Below, one piece after another: positions 33,788-44,800 of a stretch of DNA of 64,000 nucleotides (positions are counted from its first letter, which is position 1; every line of letters begins with the position of its first letter). The DNA comes from JAWKXU01 sp020446465. GTDB lineage: Bacteria; Pseudomonadota; Alphaproteobacteria; Sphingomonadales; Sphingomonadaceae. The notes beneath the pieces were generated by a model. That model worked only from the letters and a program-made list of their open reading frames with translations, had not been told where the DNA came from and made no database searches. The stretch covers positions 1-64,000 of the forward strand of contig JAWKXU010000001.1 in assembly GCA_041396845.1 (NCBI GenBank), in the 5' to 3' direction. The translations under genes and the position numbers were made by a program.

Positions 33788-35020
33788 TCAGCGCTCGCGC
33801 ATCGCTTCGCGCGCCTTGTTCAGGGGTTTGGTCAGATAGTCCCACACGGTCTTGCGGCCGGTGCGGATGTCGGCGGTCGTCACCATGCCCGGCGTGATCG
33901 GCAGGCGACGGCCGGCCTTGTCGGTCAGCGCATCGGAACTGGTGCGTATGAGAACCCGGTAATAGACGATCTCGGGTTTGACCTCGTCACGCAGCGTATC
34001 GGGCGTGATCGTCTCGACCTTGGCTTCCAGGCCGCCATAGATCGAATAGTCATAGGCCGTAACCTTCACCATCGCGCTCTGGCCGGGGTGGATGAAGGCG
34101 ATGTCGCGCGGTGAGATCCGCGTTTCGACCAGGAGCTGGTCACCCATCGGCACCAGCGTCATCACCGAACCGCCAGGCGGGACCACACCGCCGATCGTCG
34201 TCACGTTGAGGCTTTTCACGATGCCGCGCACCGGCGCGACAAGGGTCGTGCGGTCGAGCGTGTCCTCGCGCCCCCGCACCACCGATTGCAGCGATTTCAC
34301 ATCGGCATCGGCCTTGGTCAGATCCTCGCGGCTCTTGACCATATAGGCCGAGCGCGCCTCGCTCAGTTTCAGCTCGAGATCGGCCACCTGACGCTGCAGG
34401 CGGATCATCTCGACATTGCTCGCAGCCCCGCTCGCCATCAGCGATTGGGTGATGCCCAGTTCGCGCCGGGCGAGGACCAGCGCCTGATTGAGACCGCTCA
34501 CCGTTTCGTTGAGGCTGGCGCGCCGGGACTGGAACAGCGCCGTCTCGGTCGCTTTGAGCTGCGGCCAGTTATCCAGTTCCGATGGGAAGGCGATGCCGGA
34601 GTTCCCCGCCACTTCGGCCTGCAAACGGGCGCTCGCCGCCAGCGCGGCACGATAGCGCGCGGCCGTTTCCTCGACGCTCGATTCACCGCGCGTCGGGTCC
34701 AATTGAGCGAGTACCGTCCCCTTCTCGACAAGCTGGCCCTCGCGGACGTTGAGCTTCGACAGGATGCCGCCTTCCAGGGTCTGGATCACCTGTTCGCGCG
34801 AGCTGGGAATGACCTTGCCGGTGCCGCTCGACACCTCGTCGATCTCGAAGAACCAGGCCCAGGCAAAGAAGATCACCAGGAACAGGGCGACCAGCCAGAT
34901 GACACGGGTTGACCGCGTGGCCCGCGTTTCGTTGAGATCGGTCAAGTCGGGCAAACTCGTAACATGCCCGTCAGACGATGAGCCGCGCAGGGCGGATATG
35001 AATCCGGCTCGGGCAATCAT
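33788..35020 (-). CDS. HlyD-family membrane fusion protein of the type I secretion system
   Basis: A 410-residue membrane fusion protein of the LapC/HlyD type. One N-terminal membrane helix (about 38-60) is followed by SGTGKVIPSSREQVIQTLEGG, the biotinyl-lipoyl half. Coiled coils run through about 120-240, and the C-terminal beta domain ends with GMVTTADIRTGRKTVWDYLTKP, the HlyD signature. It links the inner-membrane exporter to TolC. The ATG overlaps the exporter stop by four bases. Confidence 0.93.
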   Translation of the reverse strand: MIARAGFISALRGSSSDGHVTSLPDLTDLNETRATRSTRVIWLVALFLVIFFAWAWFFEIDEVSSGTGKVIPSSREQVIQTLEGGILSKLNVREGQLVEKGTVLAQLDPTRGESSVEETAARYRAALAASARLQAEVAGNSGIAFPSELDNWPQLKATETALFQSRRASLNETVSGLNQALVLARRELGITQSLMASGAASNVEMIRLQRQVADLELKLSEARSAYMVKSREDLTKADADVKSLQSVVRGREDTLDRTTLVAPVRGIVKSLNVTTIGGVVPPGGSVMTLVPMGDQLLVETRISPRDIAFIHPGQSAMVKVTAYDYSIYGGLEAKVETITPDTLRDEVKPEIVYYRVLIRTSSDALTDKAGRRLPITPGMVTTADIRTGRKTVWDYLTKPLNKAREAMRER

Positions 35021-37275
35021 GCCGGTCCTCCCTCATCTTTGGGTATCGGGGGAACGACCAGGCGTGTCTTTGCCGGTACGGCCGACGTGGATAGCTGCCG
35101 GGCATCGCCGCGCAGCGCCGCCAGCACGGTGTCCTTGGGACCGTCCATCACGATCATGCCGCCATCGACCAGGATGACACGCTCGACCGCTTCGAGCGCG
35201 GCCATGCGGTGCGTTGCAATGATGAGTGTATGATCGGCCGGAAGCTGGCGTAGGCACGCAATGACATCGCGTTCCGCCGCCTCGTCCATCGCCGCCGTCG
35301 GCTCGTCCAGGAGCAGCACGCGCGGTTTGCGCAGCAACATACGCGCCAGCAGCACGCCCTGTCGCTGCCCGCCCGACATGCCAAGGCCACCTTCCTGCAC
35401 GGGATGATCGAGGCCCAACGGCAGGCGCTGCACGTAGGTCCATGCGCCCGAAGCCTGCAAAGCCGCCAAAAGCTGCTCATCGCTGGCAAGCGGCGCGCCC
35501 AGTTTCAGATTCTCGCGCAGGGTCCCGTGGAACAGGCGGGCATTTTGCGTCAGCAGGGTAACATCGCGGCGCACGTCCGCCGGGTCGATATGCGAAAGCT
35601 CGACGCCATCGAGCAGCACCGATCCCGCCAGCGGCTCCATCAATCCGGACAAAGCCTGAAGCAGCGTGGACTTGCCTGCGCCGTTGCGCCCCAGCACCGC
35701 GATCCGCTCGCCCGCCCCGACTTTGAGCGCCTTGACCGCCAGGGCCGGGTTCTCGCCGTCGTAGCTGAACGCGGCGCTGTTGATCTCGAAGTCACCGCGC
35801 AGCGCCGGGCGATGAACGCGAGTGGCATCCTGGGGATTGTCGACCGGCAGCTTCATCAACTGGCCGAGCGACTGTGCGGCGACCTTGGCCTGCTGCCAGC
35901 GGTTGAGGACCGTGGTGATAGAAGAGAGCGGCGCCAGCATCCGGCTGACCAATATGCTCGCCGCCACCAGAACGCCGGTGCTCATCTCGCCCATCATCAC
36001 GGACGGCACGCCGAAGAAGATCACGACGGCGAAGGCGGCGCCCTGCACCGTCTGCATCCAGTTGTTGAGACGGTTGAGCAGATCGCGCAGGAGCAGGCCG
36101 GAATCGGCGTTGACCGCGTTGTAGTGGTTCCACTGGTTCTGGAAGCGCTGCTCGGCCTGCAAGACCTTGATGTCTTCGATGCCCTGAACGGCTTCGACCA
36201 GCATGGCGCTCCGCAGGGAAGACTCGCGCATCCCCATGTACGCCAGTTCGCGTAGCCGCGGTTGCGCGAGCAGGCTCGGGATCAGCAGCAAGAGAAAGGC
36301 CGCCAGCGGCACCAGCACCAGCCAGCCCGCGATGAACCAGAAGACGACGCAGAAGACAAGGAAGAAGGGCAGGTCCGCCGCCGCCGCGATGGTGGTCGAA
36401 GTCAGCATGTCGCGAACGGGTTCCAGCTCGCGGATCTGCGATATGAACGTCCCCGTCGAACGCGGACGGGCGCTGTTCCGGACGCGCAGCGCATGACCGA
36501 ACACCCGGTCTGAAATGCGCAGGTCCGCCCGCTTGCCCAGCACATCGGTGATCCGCATTCGTGCGTCCCGCATTATCCAGGCGAAGATCAGCGACAGGAG
36601 CACGCCGCCGAACAGCACATAGAGCGTCGGCATCGACTGCGCGGGCACGACCCGGTCATAGACCTGCATCGAGAAGATCACGCCCGCCAGCGCCATCAGG
36701 TTGGCGACGAGCGAGGCGATCAGGATATGCGCGTAAGGCCGCCAGTCGACCAGCACGAGACTGCGCAGCCAATGCTCCTCAACAGGAGCGATATAGTCGT
36801 CCACCCGCGCGTCACGGGCCGATTGCAGCGGGCGCAGCACGGTCAGCGCTTCAACGTGAGGCTGCAAATCCTCGATGCTATGCGTGACCGTCGCGCCGCC
36901 GTCACCGCTCATGGCGAGCGACAGCCCTTCCTCGCTCATGGCGGTGACCACCGCCACCTGTCCGCCGGCGAGTTGCAGGACCACGGGCAGCCGCCAAGGC
37001 GTGAGATCGGCCAGCCCTGGTTGCAGCCATTGCAGCGACAACCCGGCCTGGCGGGCCATTTCACGAACCTGATCCTCGACCGGCGCCTGCCCGTTCCACC
37101 GCGCGGCAAGCCGGATATGCTCCACCGAGGCATTGAGCTGGTAATGGGCGGCGACTGCCAGCACCGCGTCGCGCCAGCCCATCTGCAGTGCATGAGCGGC
37201 GGTATCGCTCGCAGCCGCCGGATCGATGGTTGGTGACGGTTCGGCGGCCATTGGAGATTGGCTATCCTGGATCAT
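35017..37275 (-). CDS. Type I secretion ABC exporter, LapB/HlyB type
   Basis: A 752-residue permease/ATPase. The N-terminal C39-peptidase-like domain (about 25-150) lacks the catalytic cysteine region, as in exporters of adhesins and RTX toxins that keep their substrate uncleaved. The membrane domain spans about 165-450. The ATPase domain (about 485-740) has Walker A GRNGAGKSTLLQALSG, signature MSGGQRQGV, Walker B VLLLDEPTAAMD and the switch histidine in IIATHR. It should export the giant adhesin encoded upstream. It overlaps tolC and hlyD by four bases on each side. Confidence 0.94.
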   Translation of the reverse strand: MIQDSQSPMAAEPSPTIDPAAASDTAAHALQMGWRDAVLAVAAHYQLNASVEHIRLAARWNGQAPVEDQVREMARQAGLSLQWLQPGLADLTPWRLPVVLQLAGGQVAVVTAMSEEGLSLAMSGDGGATVTHSIEDLQPHVEALTVLRPLQSARDARVDDYIAPVEEHWLRSLVLVDWRPYAHILIASLVANLMALAGVIFSMQVYDRVVPAQSMPTLYVLFGGVLLSLIFAWIMRDARMRITDVLGKRADLRISDRVFGHALRVRNSARPRSTGTFISQIRELEPVRDMLTSTTIAAAADLPFFLVFCVVFWFIAGWLVLVPLAAFLLLLIPSLLAQPRLRELAYMGMRESSLRSAMLVEAVQGIEDIKVLQAEQRFQNQWNHYNAVNADSGLLLRDLLNRLNNWMQTVQGAAFAVVIFFGVPSVMMGEMSTGVLVAASILVSRMLAPLSSITTVLNRWQQAKVAAQSLGQLMKLPVDNPQDATRVHRPALRGDFEINSAAFSYDGENPALAVKALKVGAGERIAVLGRNGAGKSTLLQALSGLMEPLAGSVLLDGVELSHIDPADVRRDVTLLTQNARLFHGTLRENLKLGAPLASDEQLLAALQASGAWTYVQRLPLGLDHPVQEGGLGMSGGQRQGVLLARMLLRKPRVLLLDEPTAAMDEAAERDVIACLRQLPADHTLIIATHRMAALEAVERVILVDGGMIVMDGPKDTVLAALRGDARQLSTSAVPAKTRLVVPPIPKDEGGPA

Positions 37276-38621
37276 CGTCCGCGCCCTCCGGACATCGTAG
37301 GGCCGTAAACCGGGCGAGCTTCATCCAGGCGGAAGGTGCTTCGCATACGGTCGCTGAAGTAGAGGCACTGCACGGCCAGGCGGTATTGCATATGTATTCC
37401 CTGCGCCTGGTCGATGCGGGCGCTGTGATATTCTTGTTCGGCGTTGAGCAGATCGAGCAGCGAACGGGTGCCCAATTGCAGATATTGCTGGCGATAGAGA
37501 TCGCGCGTGGCGTCGATACTGGCGACGCGGGTTTGCAGCACCGGCTCGCGCTGTGCCCAGCCATCGAACTGTGCCCTGGCGTCGGCAAACCCCTGAGCCG
37601 TCTCCAACCGCGCTTGCCGGACGGCATCTTCATAGGCACGCAACTGATGGATTGCGCCCCGCTCCTGCGCCTGCACCCGCCCGCCCTGATAGAATGGCAT
37701 CGAGAGATTGAGGCCGATCTGGCCGGTCGTGCGATATTCGCCGTAGAGACGCGAACCGTTGGTCAGCGCCTGGCCGACGCTCCCGTCCAGCGTCACCGTG
37801 GGATAGCGCTGCGCCCTGGCTACATCGAGATCGGCGCGTGCCTCGTCGCGGCGGGCGCTGGCCGCACGCACGGCGGGGGTATCCGCTTCAGCGCCATCCC
37901 GGCACGCCGCGCTTTGCAACTCGGCGGGGATATCCCCGGTGATGGCGACCGGCGCGGTGCGACCCGTCAGGTGCATTAGGGTCAGGCTGGCGCGCAGCGC
38001 CTCGGCCTCGGCGCCCAGCAATTGCGAGCGCATCGCCTCGACGCGGGAATGGGCCTGCTCCATGTCCGACCGCGACGTAGCCCCCTTGGCGACTCGTTCG
38101 GTGACCAGGGCCGTAATCGACATGACGGCGGAAAGCTGCTCGCGCGAGATCTGCACCAGGAGTTGCTGAAGATGCGCGTCCACCCAAGCCTGCGCGGTGT
38201 TGAGCGCGACTTCGTCTGTCGCCTGCTCGACCTGCGCCTCGCGGGCGCGAACGCCCGACTCCGCCTTGCGAACACCTCCGGCGACCTTGCCGAAATCATA
38301 CACCAACTGCGATCCGGTCAGCCTGGCGGTGTACACGTTGCGCGAATCGTAGCTGGTGTTGCGGTAGCTGTTGATCTGATTTTCGATACCGCCCGTGATC
38401 TGCGGCTTGTAGCCGGCGCGCGCCGCATCCACCTCCGCATTGGCCTGTCCCACCTGCTCGCCGGCGCCGCGGACGCTGGGGTGTGTTGCGATGGCCGCGC
38501 GCACGGCCCCGGCCATATCCAGCGGGCCGTTATCGGCAGTTTGTGCGGCAGCCATGCCTCCGGCCCCCATGGCCAGGCACACAGCTCCGGCAAGATGGCG
38601 CCGTGTGAACGGCAAGGACAT
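37272..38621 (-). CDS. TolC-family outer membrane channel (LapE-like)
   Basis: A 449-residue TolC-type outer-membrane protein with a signal peptide, MSLPFTRRHLAGAV through a cut near MAAAQT. LTGSQLVYDFGKVAGGVRKAE and YRTTGQIGLNLSMPFYQGGRV are the twin TolC repeats. I chose ATG 38621 because it gives an intact signal peptide. A frame open to 38804 would couple to the adhesin stop but adds an unlikely 61-residue N-terminus. It completes the channel with HlyD and the exporter. Confidence 0.9.
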   Translation of the reverse strand: MSLPFTRRHLAGAVCLAMGAGGMAAAQTADNGPLDMAGAVRAAIATHPSVRGAGEQVGQANAEVDAARAGYKPQITGGIENQINSYRNTSYDSRNVYTARLTGSQLVYDFGKVAGGVRKAESGVRAREAQVEQATDEVALNTAQAWVDAHLQQLLVQISREQLSAVMSITALVTERVAKGATSRSDMEQAHSRVEAMRSQLLGAEAEALRASLTLMHLTGRTAPVAITGDIPAELQSAACRDGAEADTPAVRAASARRDEARADLDVARAQRYPTVTLDGSVGQALTNGSRLYGEYRTTGQIGLNLSMPFYQGGRVQAQERGAIHQLRAYEDAVRQARLETAQGFADARAQFDGWAQREPVLQTRVASIDATRDLYRQQYLQLGTRSLLDLLNAEQEYHSARIDQAQGIHMQYRLAVQCLYFSDRMRSTFRLDEARPVYGPTMSGGRGR

Positions 38622-38803
38622 GATTTTCTGGAGGCGCGCATATCGCCTTCCGGGCAGGTCTTTTTCAAACATTGCGAAACTCAAAGGCGACAGAGGCGCC
38701 GGATCATGACCCGCGCCCCTGTCGACCGTCCTGCTGATGCTTTGGAAGGTTACGCGAGCGGCCCACCTGCGGGGGTGTGCAGGACAGACCGCTCGCGCCG
38801 CCA

Positions 38804-41800
38804 TCAGGCTGCGTAGGACACATGGTTGTTGTTATAGATGTCCTCGTCGATTAGCAGCGTGACGCCGGCCGTACTCGTGTAGGTGACATGACCATCGGTC
38901 ACGGTGCCGGTGGTGCTCCACTCGCTTGCGCTCGACAATTCCACCCTGTCCTCGGCATCGCCTACGATGGTCAACGTCCCGCTGCTCGATCCCGTGATCT
39001 GCAGCACATCGGCGATCGACAGACCGCCGGTGATGCTGTTGGCGCCGGGCGCCCCCAGATCGATGATCTCGATGTTCCGCAGCAGGTTGGCGAGAGCGTC
39101 ATGGCCAAGATCCTCGCCATAACGCAGCGCCACCGTGTCGATCCCGGCCTTGCCGTCGATCGCATGGCCATCCCAGATGAAGCTGTCGCTCCCCGTGGTC
39201 GCCAGGACCGGCGACACCGCCACGGTCATCGTGTCCGAGACAGGGGCGGATGCAGCGCCGGTGGCGCTTTCCACCGTCCATGCCGTCACGGTCACCTGCG
39301 TACCGGCGGTTCCGCCATCCTGGTCGGTCAGCGCCGACGCCGCCTGCACGAAGCCAAGCGTATCGAGAGCATCCTGCGACAGGCCGGTGATGGTGTAGGT
39401 ATCGGTCACCTCGTCATAGCCAACCCCGTCGATCAGCGTATCACCCATATAGAAGGCGGCATGCTCGCCCAGCCCGGTGACCTGCAGCGTCGTGGTTTCG
39501 GTGCTTTCATCCGGCACGGCTGCGGCCGCCGTGGCTGCGTCGACCATGGCTGCATTCAGGTTCAGGTCGATGACGCGGCCTTCCCTGCCGAACGACAAGG
39601 TCGGATCGATGGTAAGGCCGTTAGCGACGGCCGTCACCGTCACCGTACCCAGGGGAACGGTGTCCACCCTTGTTGTCGACAGGCTGTTCTCGCCCGATTC
39701 CACCACCAGCGACAGATCCTCGAGCGTGCCGCTCCAGTGGGTCGCGGGCAGGATCGCCACATAGGCCGGCAGCGCCCCACCAGAGGAAAGCACCCAGGTG
39801 TTGGTGATGCCGTCGCCGCCGGCGTTGGAAGCCTGCGCGGCAAGCGTAGCGTCACCGGCGTCGTTGCCGACATAGAGCAGGAAGCCCACCGGCACACCGG
39901 ACAAAAGGATGGACTGGATTGTTTCCGACTCATCATTGTCATTGAGCGCCACCGACAGTCCGGTCAACGCGATGGCATTGCTCTTGTCGGACGACGCGGC
40001 TTCGTTGCCTGTTGCTGGCTGGGCGTTCACCGTGACGCCGTTGTTGACGATCACGACATCGGCCGTGCCCGCCGCCGAGGCTGCTTCCGTATTGGCGGCA
40101 CCTGTCTCCTGCGTCTGTGCCCAGGCGGTGAAAGTCACGTCGCCCGGCTGCAGCACCGTGCCGCCCGGCGCCGTGTAGGTGAGGTCGACCGAACCGCCCG
40201 ATGGGCCGATGTCGATGACATAATAATTGCCATCTGGCACACCATCGACCCCGCTGACGGGGCTGAGCGAGACAGGATGGCCATCGCCATCCATCACCGT
40301 ACCACCATCATTGCCGTGGGTGGTCACCTGCACATAGAGCTTGCCGTCGACGATCGTGCCATAGGCGCCGTCGGCGACATCGGACGCGGTGATCGTCGCC
40401 GTAACGCTGGTCTCGCCTTCGCCCACGTCACTGGTTGTGACCGTGATGGCGGCTTCGTCGGTCACCGGAATGACAGGCATGTCAGCGGTGGTGGTCGCCA
40501 CGACGCTGGTGCCGCCAACGGCTGCGGCCGTCAGCCTGGCATCGAAGCTGAAGTCCGCATTATTGTCGTTGCTATTGTCCGGCGGGGTGATCGTGATGCT
40601 GGCAAGCAGGTTGTCCAGCGCCGCCTGGCTGTCACCACCCGGCGGCACCGTCACCGTGGCGGTCCAGGTGGGCACCCCGCCGATGGTGGTCAGCGTCATG
40701 CCGTTGACGGTGGTTCCCGGCGGCAGGTCGGTGACGGTGATCGTGTAGCTGTAGGGCACGGCGGGATCACCGGTGGAGACCGCGGCATCGATCACCGCGC
40801 TCAGGGCGAAGGCGGTGTCTTCGGTGCCTTCCGTCCCGTTATAGCGCCACTCGTCGATGACCGGCGGCAGGTAAGGCTCGCCATCGGCCAGATCCAGCAC
40901 GAGCTGCCAGCTGACGGAGTCGGTCTCTATGCCCGCAGGCGAGGTGGCCGCCTGGCCTTCGTCCTGCGCCTGAACCGTCATGGTGATGGTCGCGGCGCCA
41001 TCGCCGGCGCCCTTGCCGACAACGAACTCCACCGGCACATCGAGACCGGCCGCCCCGATCGCCAGCGCGCTGCCCCCGTCATAGACCAGTAGCCAGCTAC
41101 CCGCGCCGACTTGCGAAGCGCCGGTGACGGTCACACCGTCAGGCACGCCGTCGATCAGCACGCGGATCAGATGTTCGCTGCCGTCGGTATCGGCGGAATC
41201 GACGTGCAGATTGACGGTGACCGTACCGCTTCCGGTCACGGTAGCCGTGTCAGGCGCGGCATCGTCATTCGTCACGTCATCGGCGGTGGTGCCGGTGGCC
41301 GTGGTCATGACGATATCCGTGATCGACGCATCCACTGGATCGGTGACCGGCGTCGCCGTCAGCGCCAGCGAACCCGATTTGATCTCGGTTACCGCCGGCA
41401 GCGAACCGTCGCTCGACGGATCGATCACTTCATAGAGGAAGTCCAGCGATCCCAGGTCACCGTCGAGATTCGACGCACCCTCGGCCCCCAGGTTGCCGAT
41501 CTGATCGGCCGGGACGACAAAATAGTCCACGCCACCGATGTTGACGATGTCAAGCCCTGCGGCGGACAATTCCGCGCCGCCCAAATGCAGGGTGTAATCC
41601 GCGCCAGTGGCGTAATCCACCGGCACATAGACCTTGCCCAGCACTTCATTGCCGTCGCCATTCTGATGGACAATGGCGAGATCGAGCAGCGTGATCTCGT
41701 CTTCGACAAGCGTGGCGCTGGTGGTGATCGTGGCCTCTGGCGACGGGGTGACGGTGAAGCTCACGTCGGTCAGGGCGCCGGTGTGGGAGTCGCCGTCGTT

Positions 41801-44800
41801 TTCGGTCGTAACCCCGGCAACCTTGAACCCGACCGTACCGCTATAGTTTTCCGGCACGACGATGGACACGTTCGCAAGGCTGTCGGCAGACACCAGCCAC
41901 ACGCGCTCGGTGCCGGTGCCCGACACGACCGCCGTTGCGCCGGTAAGCGAGAAATCCTCACCCAATCCGGTGATGCGCAGGGTTGTCGCTTCCGAACCGT
42001 CATTATCGGGAGAGGCGACACTGGTGATCAGGTTGGAAAGCGCGACCTTGTGGTCGCCAGAATCCAGTGCAGCCTCGGTCGTGCTGAATCCGGTCACGGG
42101 CAGCGTCACGACGGCTTCGTCCGCGAGGCCGGTGACGGAGACGTTGATCGTGCGCGTCGCCGTGGGCGCGGACGTGTCGGCGCCATCGACAGATACCGCA
42201 GTCACGTCGAGCGAGAAATCCTCGTTGCTGTTGAGCGGCGGCGTGATCGTGATCGGCTCGCTGTTGCTGAAGCCCACGATCGCGAAGGTCGTGTTGCCCG
42301 CGCTTGCCGTGAAGGTCTGGGCCGTGCCGCCCGTGCCGTAGGTGATCGTCGCCCCCTCCGGGATGCCCGAGATGGTGACGTTGAACGTCTCGGACGAGTC
42401 GGAGCTCGTGGTCTTGATCGACAGCGGAATAGGGCTGTCCTCGAACCCCGACGCGCGGCCGTTGAGCGCCATCGTCACCGCATCGGCGACGGGGTCGAAC
42501 CTGATCAGCGAAAGCGTCGCGGAGCCCGAAATGTCCACGTTGACGCCCGGACCACTGACATGGGGCGGGTTGAGCGGCAGCGTCGAGACATCGGCGTCAT
42601 CATCATAGTCCACCGTCCCGGCCTGGACCCCGATCGTCATTGTGCCGGATACGTCGGGCGGCAGCTTCACCTGCAATGTGTCCAGATATTGGCGAGGCAC
42701 CCAGATCACTTCGCCGGTATAGGTCTGCGTCTCCCAGCTCGCGCCGCCATCCGTAGAATAACGGAACTGCGTTCCGATGACCGTATCGGTTGGAGCGTCC
42801 GGCACGAGAGTCGGAGACAGGACGGCATAGGTGAACTCGTCCGTGTCCGCGTTGGACCAGGGCGTCTGCAACAGCGCAAAGCCGTTCCCGGTATTGGTGG
42901 CGTCGGTATAGTTTGTGCCGAGCGCGAACCAGGTGTCTTCCTTGCCGGACCCCGAATAAGCGTGGTCACCGTTCATCGTCACGTCGTTGCCGCCAGCGCC
43001 GTCGCTGTCGGTATCGGTACGCTCGGCGACCGGGGTAACGGTGATTTTCACGTCACGGTCGACCATCTTCGTGTCGCTGACAGTGCTGCCGTTCACCGAG
43101 TTGCTGTCGGTCGTCGTGATCGACAGCGTGATCGTCGCGTCCTGGCTGCTGTGCGCGGGCGGCGTGATCGTGAATCCATCGAGGATCGCTTCGCGCGCGC
43201 TTTCGTTGAGCGTGTTGTCGAATGTGATCGTGGCCGTCGTGCCGGTGAGATCGTAGGTCCATCCCGCCGAAGGCGTCGGCGCGCTCAGGACCCAACCTGT
43301 CGGCACCTCGAACGACACCGAATCGATGACCTCCGAGCCGGTCGCGCCGCTGCCGGTGTCGGTGACGGCAACACCCGCGAGGAACGCGGCGGCCGTGTCT
43401 TCCAGGGTCGTCACATTGGCCGCGCTCACATCGCCCGCCACCGGAGTGACATGCAGGTCCAGCGTCACGGAACTGGTGAGCGTGGCCGGGGTGCCGGCGG
43501 AATCGCCGTCGGTATCGCGCGTGTTCAGCGTGATCGTGATCGCGTTCATGTCGCCGCTGAAGTTGGTCGGCGGCGTGATGATGATGCTGGGCGTACCCGC
43601 AAAACTGGCCGTCTCGGCCGAGGTTACCGTGCCCGACGCATTGGCTGTGTAATTGGTGCCGTTGATGTTGACGACCGTGCCGGTGACCAGGCCGCTGACG
43701 GTATAGGAATAGCGCTCGCTCCCATCCGCATCGGTGCTGCCATTGGCTTCGGTGTCGGATCGCACAGCGGTCAGGAGGCCGGACAGATCGGCCGCGCCAT
43801 CCTCGGCGAAAGTCAGGCTAGTCTGGCTGGTCGCCAGCGTCGCGCCATCGGTCACCGCCTGCACATCGACGGTGATCGCCTGCGTACTCGTGGCGCCCGC
43901 CACGCCCGTGATGATCGCGCCCGCACCGTCCACCTCATAGCTGGTGGCGCTGACGGTGACGGTGAAGTTCGCGCCGCTTTCGGGGGTGGGATTGGCCACC
44001 AGCGCTTCATATTGCGCCGTGGTCAGATGATAGACGCCGGTGGCGGGATTCGCCGCCGGAACGCTGGTGACGTGATCGACGTCGGTCAGCACGATGGTGA
44101 CCTTGCCGCCGACCGGCGTCAGCGTCGTCGCCCCGCTGGCCAGGGTGACACCGCTCGCACCAGCGCCGCCGATCGTCAGGGTGATCTCCCCGATCCGCTC
44201 CGGATAGTCGTTGTTGGTCGTCCCCGTGCCGGTATCGGTGATGACCGGCGCTTTCAGTCCCAGCGAAACCCCGACATCTTCGTTCGTGTTGACGGTCTTG
44301 TTTGCTTCCAGATCCGGCGCATCGGCCAGTTTGGTGATCGTGAAATCGAGCGTCTGGGTCACCGACCCCGTCCCACCGCCGGTCTCGGCCATGGTGTAGG
44401 TCACAGTCGGCACGGCGCCGGCATAGTTGGCGGCAGGCGTGAAGTCGTAGTCGCCGTTTTCCTCGATGGTCAGCGTGCCCAGCGTGTTGCCGTCCGCGTC
44501 CTTGAGCGTGACGGTAGCACCGGGCGCATAGCTCTCGTCCGTTCCGTCGCCATCCGCGTCGACCGTGAAGCCCGTCACCTCGAGATCGTCATCGACGTCG
44601 GAGACATAGTCCTGCAACGTGCCGCTGGCGCTCCCCTCTTCCATGAGTGGGACGGTCGCAGCGCCTGTGCCCGCGAGATCGTCATTGGACCCGTGTACGG
44701 TAACGGTGATGACCTGCTCGCTATAGGCGCCGAACTCGTCGGTCACGCGCGCGGTGAAAGTCTCCGGTCGGGTCTCGCCGTCGTTCAAAGCCTGGGTGGC